NCBI GenBank assembly: GCA_013141115.1
Contig: JABFRP010000003.1
Coordinates: 248,001-312,000 of the forward strand
Direction: 5' to 3'
Origin: Ferruginibacter sp.
Lineage (GTDB): Bacteria; Bacteroidota; Bacteroidia; Chitinophagales; Chitinophagaceae
Length of the DNA: 64,000 nt
A program made the translations under genes and the position numbers. Below the pieces are notes generated by a model, which saw nothing but the letters and a program-made list of their open reading frames with translations, was not told the DNA's origin and did not search any database. This document shows, one piece after another, positions 1-7,468 of the stretch (positions are counted from its first letter, which is position 1; the number at the start of each line of letters is the position of its first letter).

Positions 1-770
1 CGGTTTACATCCATCATTACTGCAACCGGGCCAAGGCCGTGCGTGGGGTATAATTCGCCATTGCGTTTCAGGTTATGTTCGGTACGCCACTGTGCTTCGC
101 TGTAAGCATTTTTGCCAAATTCTACTCCGCTGTTGTAGGCTGTTACGCCATCATTAAAAAATACGCCACGCAAATCGTGTTCATAACCACCTTGTCCGTG
201 CAAAATTTCGCCAAACATACCTTTGCGTACCATATTTAATACCGCCATCACATCACGGCGGTAACAAACATTTTCCATCATCATCACCGGTACCTTTGTT
301 TTTTCTGATGCGTTTACTACATCCCAGCATTCCTGCAGTTTTACAGCGCCACATACTTCTGCTCCCACAATTTTTCCTGCATTCATGGCATCAATAGCTT
401 GTATGCTGTGCCATTCCCAGGGGCTACAGATCATTACTGCATCCACATCATCCCGTAGTAATAAATTTTTATAATCGTAATTGCCATTTTTATAAATCGC
501 CGGCTGGGGGCGATTGTATTGCTTAAATACTTTTAAGGCTTCGTCAATACTGCGTTGCTGAGGATCGGCAATAGCAATTATTTCCACATCTTCTCTTTGC
601 AAAAAATTGCCCATGTGCTCGTGCGAACGAAGGCCGGCACCAATAATGCCAATGCGTACTTTTTCTTTTTTTACAGATGAAAATGCTTTAATGGAATTGT
701 TGAGCGAAAGCGCTGCGCCGGTTAAAGCGGAGGTCTTAATAAAATTCCTGCGGTTAAATGCAGCTGGCAT
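1..770 (-). CDS. Gfo/Idh/MocA family protein, GH109-like (C-terminus beyond window)
   Basis: Partial gene read from the ATG at 768-770 to the window edge, about 256 codons. The N-terminus has a twin-arginine-like leader (RRNFIK followed by a hydrophobic stretch), suggesting Tat export. A Rossmann dinucleotide-binding motif (GIIGAGLRSHEH) follows, then the conserved dehydrogenase segment around EVCGA. The stretch MMENVCYRR, then GGYEHDLR and YPTHGLGPV, resembles glycoside hydrolase family 109 (NAD-dependent alpha-N-acetylgalactosaminidase) rather than a simple sugar dehydrogenase. That assignment is from memory of family motifs. A generic secreted Gfo/Idh/MocA oxidoreductase is the alternative. 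Confidence 0.75.
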   Translation of the reverse strand, partial: MPAAFNRRNFIKTSALTGAALSLNNSIKAFSSVKKEKVRIGIIGAGLRSHEHMGNFLQREDVEIIAIADPQQRSIDEALKVFKQYNRPQPAIYKNGNYDYKNLLLRDDVDAVMICSPWEWHSIQAIDAMNAGKIVGAEVCGAVKLQECWDVVNASEKTKVPVMMMENVCYRRDVMAVLNMVRKGMFGEILHGQGGYEHDLRGVFFNDGVTAYNSGVEFGKNAYSEAQWRTEHNLKRNGELYPTHGLGPVAVMMDVN

Positions 771-802
771 AACTAATCGTTTGTTGAAGTATGAATGTAA
801 AA

Positions 803-1108
803 TTATTTGTGTACGGAAAGTTTTTTGAGCATTTCTATCGAAACCGTTTCTGCATACATGCCATAGGCACTGGTCATAGTGCCTTTTACTTTGCCATCCT
901 TAGATTCGATGGCATATACCACATCTTCATCGCTGGGATTGGTCTCACCTTCAAAGCGATAGGTTTCGGTTATTTCAAATTCATTGGGGTTTAGGCAAAC
1001 TTTATTATCGGAGCAAATGATCTTATCAAAAGCAATATTAAAGTCAACTGTAAAGCCTTTTGCTTTCAGATCCTTTAAGGCCTCGGTTACTGTTTCGTAT
1101 GATTGCAT
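803..1108 (-). CDS. Small conserved Bacteroidota protein, about 101 aa
   Basis: A 101-residue acidic protein with no signal peptide or membrane segment. Similar short proteins (start like YETVTEALKDLKAKG, middle YRFEGETNPSDEDVVYAIE) are common in Bacteroidota and are sometimes labelled phosphoribosylpyrophosphate synthetase. No PRPP-synthetase motif is visible and the protein is far too short for that enzyme, so the label should not be carried over. Function unknown. It lies between the GH109-like gene and the MFS gene on the same strand, 49 bp from the latter. Confidence 0.7.
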   Translation of the reverse strand: MQSYETVTEALKDLKAKGFTVDFNIAFDKIICSDNKVCLNPNEFEITETYRFEGETNPSDEDVVYAIESKDGKVKGTMTSAYGMYAETVSIEMLKKLSVHK

Positions 1109-1157
1109 TGGTATTTTTTAATAAAGTTAGGGAATCTTTTTGTAGGGCTATTGCCGC

Positions 1158-2381
1158 TTATAAAGCTTCGTTTTTTTTATAAGCGGATAAATAAATTATA
1201 ACTAAAATAGTTATACCAGCTGTAATTAAAAAAGTTGCCATTGCGCCAAAATTATACAATAACAATCCACAAATGCTGCTGGCAAATAAAGCCGCAATGC
1301 TTTGAAAACCGGTATAAGTACCAATGGCAGTGGCGGTTTCGCTTTTATCCACAATATTGCTTATCCATGCTTTGGAAATACCTTCGGTAGCTGCGGCGTA
1401 CAAACCGTATAAGGCAAACAGCAAAAAAAATATAACCAGGTTATTATTGAATGCAAAGCCGGTATACACCACTGCAAAAATAAAAAGCCCCAGTAAAAAT
1501 ATTTTTTTCAATCCTAATTTATCGGCCAGTATACCAATGGGATAAGCCAGTAAAGCATAAATTAAATTGTAAAAAATATACACGCCAATAACTGCGGTAT
1601 CGCTTAACCCGCTTTCTTTCATTTTTAATAGTAAAAAAACATCACTGCTATTGAATAAGGCAAAGAGCAGGAGGCCGGTTACCAGTTTTTTGTATTGGGG
1701 GGGGCTGTTTTTCCAATAAGTTACAAAGCTGAAAATACTTGCAGGTTTAGCATTTATGCTCAGCATCCTGCGGAGAGGTGTAGGGTTTAGTGGTTTAGTT
1801 TTTTCTTTAATGAGCAATGTGGCAATTATGGCTAACAGGCCCGGGGCAAATGCAATTAAAAAAAGTGTTTTATAATTATCAGGGTAAAAATATAAATATA
1901 CCAACGCAATGGCTGGCCCAAAAACCGCACCTAATGTATCCATGCTGCGGTGAAAACCAAATACAGTGGCTTTAGTTTCTTTGGTAGCTTCATCACTTAA
2001 TAAGGCATCTCTTGCACCGGTTCTTATGCCTTTGCCCAACCGGTCCAATGTTCGGGCAACAAATATCCATAGCGGAAAAATGAACAATGCCATCATAGGT
2101 TTACTTATGGCACTTAAACTATAACCTAATTGTACAAAAGGTAATCGCTTACCACTGTTATCGCTAAGTTTTCCAAAATAGGGCTTGCTTAGCCCGGCAA
2201 CAGCTTCGGCAATACCTTCTAAAATACCAATGAATATAACTGTAAAACCAATATGTTTTAAAAACATAGGCATTATTGGGTATAGCATTTCGCTGGCCAT
2301 ATCGGTAAATAAACTTACCAGCGATAGCATCCAGATGGTTTTGGTAATAATGCGTTTTGGAGTAGTGGTAAGTGACTGCAT
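1158..2381 (-). CDS. Major facilitator superfamily transporter
   Basis: A 407-residue integral membrane protein with about twelve hydrophobic segments. The first cytoplasmic loop has the MFS signature form GKLSDNSGKRLP, and the next carries ARTLDRLGKGIRTGARDAL, typical of a multidrug/unknown-substrate subgroup of MFS exporters. Length is normal. The ATG at 2381 follows a non-coding gap, and divergent rnr begins 190 bp away. The substrate cannot be told from sequence. Confidence 0.85.
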   Translation of the reverse strand: MQSLTTTPKRIITKTIWMLSLVSLFTDMASEMLYPIMPMFLKHIGFTVIFIGILEGIAEAVAGLSKPYFGKLSDNSGKRLPFVQLGYSLSAISKPMMALFIFPLWIFVARTLDRLGKGIRTGARDALLSDEATKETKATVFGFHRSMDTLGAVFGPAIALVYLYFYPDNYKTLFLIAFAPGLLAIIATLLIKEKTKPLNPTPLRRMLSINAKPASIFSFVTYWKNSPPQYKKLVTGLLLFALFNSSDVFLLLKMKESGLSDTAVIGVYIFYNLIYALLAYPIGILADKLGLKKIFLLGLFIFAVVYTGFAFNNNLVIFFLLFALYGLYAAATEGISKAWISNIVDKSETATAIGTYTGFQSIAALFASSICGLLLYNFGAMATFLITAGITILVIIYLSAYKKNEAL

Positions 2382-2491
2382 TATGGATGCTTTTTTTCGA
2401 ATGTAGGAATTTGTTGGTACATTGCATGAGTTTTTGCTACATAAGCTCAGATGAAATATGTTTTTTACCTACGCTTAGTTAAAAGTTGATA

Positions 2492-2526
2492 AAAGGTATG
2501 CAGTATAAGAGTGCGACGCAACGATG
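2492..2526 (+). repeat. 35-bp dispersed intergenic repeat, copy 1
   Basis: This segment, starting AAAGGTATGC and ending GACGCAACGATG, recurs in inverted orientation at 16247-16281 with 33 of 35 positions identical by eye. It lies in the non-coding gap between the MFS gene and rnr. Two copies 13.7 kb apart in unrelated spacers suggest a dispersed repeat family. Confidence 0.75.
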
Positions 2527-2570
2527 ATGCCATGAAAATATGAGCTGGTATCAAAAAAATAAAAATAATT

Positions 2571-4592
2571 ATGACACAAAAAATAAAATCTTCCAGGGGT
2601 TCTTCTCAAACAAAAGTAGTAAAAGGAACACTGGATATATCACGAAGTGGAATTGGCTTTGTAACAATTGAAGGAATGGATAAAGATGTACTGGTGAGGC
2701 CTAACGATTTCAGCAGGGCTTTTCATGGTGATACCGTAAAAGTGCAGATTGCAAAAACAGCCGTACCCGGCAAACGTATTGAAGGAAAAATTACCGAAGT
2801 GGTGGAAAGAAAGCAGGCCGACTTTATTGGCAATTTACAGGTAAGTAAGGCATTTGCATTCTTTACTCCCGATACTGAAAAGCCGATGCCTGATTTTTTT
2901 ATTCCTATCGAAAAATTAAATGGTGCAACTGATGGCGACAGGGCCGTGGTACGTTTGGTAAAATGGAATAAGGATGATAAAAAACCTGAAGGCGAAGTTG
3001 TAACAGTGATAAAGGCAGAGGATATGAATGATTTTGCCATGAAAGAATTGCTGATTGATGGCGGCTTTCCGTTAACGTTTGATGATGAGGTGATGAAAGA
3101 AGCGCTTAGCCTTTCGGAAAATATTACCCGGATGGAAATGGTAAAACGTAAAGATTGCAGGGATATTTTAACCTTCACCATCGACCCTGCAGATGCAAAA
3201 GATTTTGATGATGCGATATCCATAAGAAACCTTGATAATGGTAATTACGAAATAGGTGTACACATTGCCGATGTAAGCCATTTTGTTAAACCTGGTTCGG
3301 TACTGGATAAAGCGGCCTACGAAAGGGCTACCAGCGTGTATTTGCCGGATAGGGTAAACCCCATGTTGCCTGAAAGAATTTCGAATGAATTATGTTCTCT
3401 TCGTCCGCATGAGGATAAATATACATTTTCTGCCATTTTTCAAATTAACAACCGTGCCGAAATAAAGCACAGCTGGCTGGGCAGAACGATCATACACAGT
3501 AATCATCGTTTTACTTATGAGGAAGTGCAGGAGATCATTGAGAAAAAAGACGGCCTGCATTATAAACCCATTGCTTTACTAAACGACCTTGCACAAAAAT
3601 TCCGCAGGGAAAGGTTCAGGAATGGCGCCATTAATTTTTCATCTACAGAAGTAAAATTTCAGTTAGATGAAAAAGGAAAACCAATTGGTATTGTGGTAAA
3701 GGAAAGTAAAGATGCCCATAAATTAATTGAAGAATTTATGCTGCTGGCCAACAGAACAGTGGCGGAATATGTTTCTAAAATTAAAATAAACAAACAGGCC
3801 ATTCCTTTTCCATATCGTATACATGATACACCCGATGATGAAAAATTAAAACCCTTTGTGGCTTTTGCAAAAAAGTTTGGTTACTCATTTGATATGCATG
3901 ATGAAGCTGCTGTTGCCGCATCTTTTAATAAAATGTTGAAAGATGTACAGGGCAAACCCGAGCAGCATGTGCTGGAGCAATTAGGTATTCGTACAATGGC
4001 AAAAGCAGTTTATACATCTGCCAATATTGGCCATTATGGTTTGGGCTTTGAACATTACTGTCATTTTACTTCTCCAATACGCCGCTACCCCGATGTGATG
4101 GTACACCGCATTTTGCAGGAATGTTTAGAGAAGAATTTGAAGCTGGATAAAAAGATGGACGAGAAGTGCAAACACTGCAGCGACAGAGAACGTAAAGCCA
4201 TGGAAACCGAAAGAGCTGGTAATAAATACAAGCAGGTGGAATTTATGCAGCAGTATTTGGGCGAAGAGTTTGAAGGCATTATTAGTGGTGTAGCTTCCTT
4301 TGGTTTTTTTGTAGAAACGGTATTGCATAAATGCGAAGGCATGGTAACCGTAAGAGATTTAAGTGAGCACGATGATTTTAGATTGGATGAAACCGATTAC
4401 GCATTAGTGGGTTTACGCACCAAACGTAAATTCAGAATGGGAGATAAGGTGATAATAAAAGTGGTGGCAGCAAATTTAGGTAAGCGCCAGTTGGATTATC
4501 AGTGGGTGCCGGGAGGAAAACCTAAAACTACAGCGCCAGTTACTACTAAAAAGGCGGCTAAACCAAAAGCTGTGGTTAAAAAGAAAAAATGA
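2571..4592 (+). CDS. rnr: Ribonuclease R (RNB-family 3'-5' exoribonuclease)
   Basis: A 673-residue enzyme that degrades RNA 3' to 5', including structured RNA. N-terminal cold-shock/OB-like segments occupy roughly residues 15-170. The RNB catalytic domain starts near residue 200 with the metal-binding motif DPADAKDFDDAI, followed by HIADVSHFV, LPERISNELCSLRP and FTSPIRRYPDVMVHR. An S1 domain lies near 560-640, and the tail is lysine-rich. Slightly shorter than E. coli RNase R but normal for Bacteroidota. SmpB, its functional partner in trans-translation-linked decay, is also in this window (61022-61459). Confidence 0.95.
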   Translation: MTQKIKSSRGSSQTKVVKGTLDISRSGIGFVTIEGMDKDVLVRPNDFSRAFHGDTVKVQIAKTAVPGKRIEGKITEVVERKQADFIGNLQVSKAFAFFTPDTEKPMPDFFIPIEKLNGATDGDRAVVRLVKWNKDDKKPEGEVVTVIKAEDMNDFAMKELLIDGGFPLTFDDEVMKEALSLSENITRMEMVKRKDCRDILTFTIDPADAKDFDDAISIRNLDNGNYEIGVHIADVSHFVKPGSVLDKAAYERATSVYLPDRVNPMLPERISNELCSLRPHEDKYTFSAIFQINNRAEIKHSWLGRTIIHSNHRFTYEEVQEIIEKKDGLHYKPIALLNDLAQKFRRERFRNGAINFSSTEVKFQLDEKGKPIGIVVKESKDAHKLIEEFMLLANRTVAEYVSKIKINKQAIPFPYRIHDTPDDEKLKPFVAFAKKFGYSFDMHDEAAVAASFNKMLKDVQGKPEQHVLEQLGIRTMAKAVYTSANIGHYGLGFEHYCHFTSPIRRYPDVMVHRILQECLEKNLKLDKKMDEKCKHCSDRERKAMETERAGNKYKQVEFMQQYLGEEFEGIISGVASFGFFVETVLHKCEGMVTVRDLSEHDDFRLDETDYALVGLRTKRKFRMGDKVIIKVVAANLGKRQLDYQWVPGGKPKTTAPVTTKKAAKPKAVVKKKK

Positions 4593-4593
4593 G

Positions 4594-4601
4594 TAAATTT
4601 G
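4594..4601 (+). promoter_or_regulatory. Possible -7 box for the toxin-antitoxin pair
   Basis: TAAATTTG matches the Bacteroidota -7 consensus TANNTTTG and lies 20 bp before the antitoxin ATG, directly after the rnr stop codon. No clear -33 TTTG is visible at the expected distance, so this is a weak call. Confidence 0.35.
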
Positions 4602-4620
4602 AGTAAGTAAATTAATTGCA

Positions 4621-4854
4621 ATGGCCACAACATCATTATCAGACGAAATGATTAAAACCTTTGTTCAACTTAACAAGGAGGAGCAAAAAAGTATTGTGCA
4701 GATGATAAAAACTTTTCTTAATGGTAAAGAAAATAACCTAAAGCCTCAAAAAATTGAAGATTATAATCAGGAGCTTAAGGCTGCACTAAAGGCTGCAAAA
4801 AAAGGCGAAGTAACATCAGTAAAGCAGTTAGAAGAAGAAATGAAATTATGGTAA
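4621..4854 (+). CDS. Putative antitoxin of a RelE/ParE-type module
   Basis: A 77-residue, lysine/glutamate-rich, helical-looking protein with no recognisable named domain. It is assigned as antitoxin because its last 7 bp overlap the start of a RelE/ParE-like toxin gene. The N-terminal half could mediate DNA binding or dimerisation. The C-terminal half (KAALKAAKKGE) could wrap the toxin. This is inference from position and size. Confidence 0.65.
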   Translation: MATTSLSDEMIKTFVQLNKEEQKSIVQMIKTFLNGKENNLKPQKIEDYNQELKAALKAAKKGEVTSVKQLEEEMKLW

Positions 4855-5147
4855 GCAGGACGGTTGAGATACAACATCTTGCAAAACGGCAACTTTGGGA
4901 AGCATATAAATACATCCGGAAAGACTCTCTTCAAAATGCAGAAAAAGTTAGGATACGTATTTTAGAAACGATCAAGGCACTTGCAAAACATCCGGAACAT
5001 CATCCTTTAGATAAATACTGCACTAACAATGATGGAAACTTCAGGGCTTACGAAGTTTATAAATACAGGATCAGCTATTATGTTTCTAAAGAAAAAGTAA
5101 TAGTGTTGAGGATCAGGCACACAAAAATGAACCCATTAAATTATTAA
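4848..5147 (+). CDS. RelE/ParE-family toxin
   Basis: A 99-residue basic protein with the RelE/ParE layout: an early helix pair (AKRQLWEAYKYI), then ALAKHPEHHPLD, RAYEVYKYRISYYV and the final strand VIVLRIRHTKMNP. Members inhibit growth by mRNA cleavage or gyrase poisoning; which one applies here cannot be told. The start overlaps the antitoxin by 7 bp, so the two are translationally coupled. The prenyl synthase gene begins 15 bp downstream. Confidence 0.8.
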   Translation: MVSRTVEIQHLAKRQLWEAYKYIRKDSLQNAEKVRIRILETIKALAKHPEHHPLDKYCTNNDGNFRAYEVYKYRISYYVSKEKVIVLRIRHTKMNPLNY

Positions 5148-5162
5148 ACCACTCTTTAATAA

Positions 5163-6128
5163 ATGCATTCATTCTTAGAACTCTCTAAACTATTTGAAGA
5201 AAAATTTAATGTTCGGCAGTTTCCCAATCATACCGAAACTTTATACGATCCTGCACAATATATTTTAGGTATTGGCGGTAAGCGCATTCGCCCGGTTTGT
5301 GTATTGCTGGGCAGCGAGTTGTTTGATGAGATTACTGAAGATGCCTATCATGCCGCAACTGCAATAGAACTCTTTCATAATTTTAGTTTGATACATGACG
5401 ATATTATGGATAAAGCACCGGTACGCCGTGGTATGCAAACAGTGCATATTAAATATGGAGAGTCTACTGCATTACTTGCAGGTGATGTAATGTTTGTAAA
5501 AGCCTACGAAAATTTAAATAAGATACATCCGGCCAATCTGCAAAAAGTATTGCATTTGTTTAATGTTACAGCCAGCCAGGTTTGCGAGGGGCAGCAACTG
5601 GATATGGATTTTGAAAAAAGAGATACGGTAAATTTTGAGGAGTATGTAAACATGATCACCTTAAAAACTTCTGTACTGGTTGCCGCAAGTTTACAACTGG
5701 GTGCCATATTAGGGGGGGCAGGATTGGGCAGCCAAAATCATTTATACGGGTTTGGGAAAAATCTTGGCATTGCCTTTCAGGTGCAGGATGATTATTTAGA
5801 TGCTTTTGGCGACCCCGATAAATTTGGTAAACAAATTGGAGGCGATATCCTGGCCAATAAAAAAACCTTCTTAATGATACATGCCATGGAAGTGGCTTCG
5901 CCGGCAGCTAAAGCTGAATTATTAGATTTAATTAACAACAATCCTGCTGATAAAGTAGCAAAAGTATTGGCCATTTTTAAAGACTGCAAAGTGGATGAAT
6001 GGGCTAAAGAACTTAAACAAAGTTATTTTAAAACAGCCCTGCAACATTTGGAAGATACTGCCGTGGTTTCGGTAAGAAAAAAACCTTTGATGGAACTGGC
6101 GGAGTATTTGATGGTGAGGGAGAGTTGA
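5163..6128 (+). CDS. Polyprenyl diphosphate synthase
   Basis: A 321-residue trans-isoprenyl diphosphate synthase. The first aspartate-rich motif is LIHDDIMDKAPVRRG near residue 76, and the second is FQVQDDYLDAFGD near residue 209. GGKRIRP near residue 39 binds isopentenyl diphosphate. Together these elongate allylic diphosphates with isopentenyl diphosphate for quinone or lipid carriers. Chain length cannot be fixed by eye. It is 15 bp downstream of the toxin gene, so it may be co-transcribed with it. Confidence 0.92.
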   Translation: MHSFLELSKLFEEKFNVRQFPNHTETLYDPAQYILGIGGKRIRPVCVLLGSELFDEITEDAYHAATAIELFHNFSLIHDDIMDKAPVRRGMQTVHIKYGESTALLAGDVMFVKAYENLNKIHPANLQKVLHLFNVTASQVCEGQQLDMDFEKRDTVNFEEYVNMITLKTSVLVAASLQLGAILGGAGLGSQNHLYGFGKNLGIAFQVQDDYLDAFGDPDKFGKQIGGDILANKKTFLMIHAMEVASPAAKAELLDLINNNPADKVAKVLAIFKDCKVDEWAKELKQSYFKTALQHLEDTAVVSVRKKPLMELAEYLMVRES

Positions 6129-6153
6129 TCTTGGTAAATAGTTAATCCGATAT

Positions 6154-6762
6154 TTAACATATTACTTTACGAGAAAATTTCGCAAAAAAATTTATATAAA
6201 TAATAATCAAGCCACTAAATAATTGCTCAACATCTTCATTTCGTTTTTCCTTTATCGCTAAAGCAATATCATTTATATCAAAAATTAATGAATGGCACCA
6301 GTTTTGGGTTTCATTATCGAAAAAATATGAATAGTTATCGTTGAAATTAGTGATTGTATCAATACAACCTAAAGGAAATTTTAAATTATAAATATCGCTT
6401 TTCCAAGTAGAGTAGTTACTGTTTAACTCACTGCGTAATTCTTTTAAAGCTTCATGTCTAATATGAATTGTCGCAGATTTTCGTTCAGCTTCAATCAGGT
6501 TGTCAGTATTTGTAGATCCAATTTTATTAACTGTCATTGTCAACCAAATAGTAGTGCATACATTAATGAGGGTAAATAGAGTAGTTAGTGTTCCGCCAAA
6601 ATAATTTCCAAATTCTGCCCACTTTTGGGTGTCATGTGAGAGCGTAGAATTGCCAAATGTTGATATGAAATATTTAATTGAGATGAAGCTGAAAATTAGC
6701 GAAATCAGAATAATTCCTGAAAGTAAAATTTTCGCCCAATTAGTTATTAAATATTTAAGCAA
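6154..6762 (-). CDS. Two-TM membrane protein, AbiC-like N-terminus
   Basis: A 202-residue protein with a hydrophobic segment at about residues 10-33 and another near 60-78. Between and into the second lies WAEFGNYFGGTLTTLF, which resembles the conserved WxxFGDFxGG element of two-TM proteins annotated as putative phage abortive infection (putAbiC family). The soluble C-terminal part is unlike anything I recognise. The start codon is TTG at 6760-6762; no ATG is available before the first membrane segment. The gene is markedly AT-rich compared with its neighbours and runs against them, which suggests transfer. An antiphage role is a hypothesis. Confidence 0.55.
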   Translation of the reverse strand: MLKYLITNWAKILLSGIILISLIFSFISIKYFISTFGNSTLSHDTQKWAEFGNYFGGTLTTLFTLINVCTTIWLTMTVNKIGSTNTDNLIEAERKSATIHIRHEALKELRSELNSNYSTWKSDIYNLKFPLGCIDTITNFNDNYSYFFDNETQNWCHSLIFDINDIALAIKEKRNEDVEQLFSGLIIIYINFFAKFSRKVIC

Positions 6763-6807
6763 AGGATTTAAATGAGGGTTTGTTTATAATTAATATCACT
6801 CTCTAAA

Positions 6808-7353
6808 TTAAAAGTCATCATTTTTTTTCAAATAAATATCTTGAACTTCTTTCGACAAATCGTGTAATTTACCCATAACTATTGTGACGTTCCAAAGACC
6901 TCTTTCATGATATGTGTAAATAAATTCAAGGTAATTTGATTTACTAATCCATGCAATTGAACCAACAGTTTTAGTATTTTCTTTGTATATAGTGTTAGGT
7001 TCTCCAAAAGTTTCTTTTAATTTTTTTGGAAGACTAAAAAAAACTTCATCAGATAACTTTTCCGTAAAAATTTTTAATTTGGTTATTTTAAGATGAACAT
7101 CACTTTCAATAAATAGTTCAGAAATTGCTGCATCATATACAAATTTAGAAAGTCCTGTATACTTAAATATTCTTGTTGTATCAGTCATACCAATATATGA
7201 GCATGAAATTTTATGTACACCAGAGTCAAGTTTTATTTCTTTAAAGCCACTTCTGATTTCTAATTCCTTGGAAAAAATTTGCCCAAAAGAACAAGTAAAT
7301 ATAGAAAGGGATACGAACAATAATTTAATCTTACGATTATAAAAAAACCTCAT
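6808..7353 (-). CDS. Exported protein of unknown function
   Basis: A 181-residue protein starting at ATG 7351-7353. A longer upstream reading overlaps the divergent permease gene and lacks a signal, so the internal start is preferred. Residues 1-25 form a signal peptide (basic RKIK, hydrophobic core, CSFGQ). The mature part has beta-rich character with KELEIRSGFKEIKLDSG early and ETFGEPNTIYKEN later. No domain is recognised. It is AT-rich like the preceding minus-strand gene. Confidence 0.6.
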   Translation of the reverse strand: MRFFYNRKIKLLFVSLSIFTCSFGQIFSKELEIRSGFKEIKLDSGVHKISCSYIGMTDTTRIFKYTGLSKFVYDAAISELFIESDVHLKITKLKIFTEKLSDEVFFSLPKKLKETFGEPNTIYKENTKTVGSIAWISKSNYLEFIYTYHERGLWNVTIVMGKLHDLSKEVQDIYLKKNDDF

Positions 7354-7468
7354 AATGATTATTATTTCAATTGACAATGAAATTACAAAAAAGTAGTTGC
7401 TTATAATAATTTTCTTCTCTACGAAAAAATATTTCCTTAATTTACTTTTTCTTAAAACCAAAACCAAC

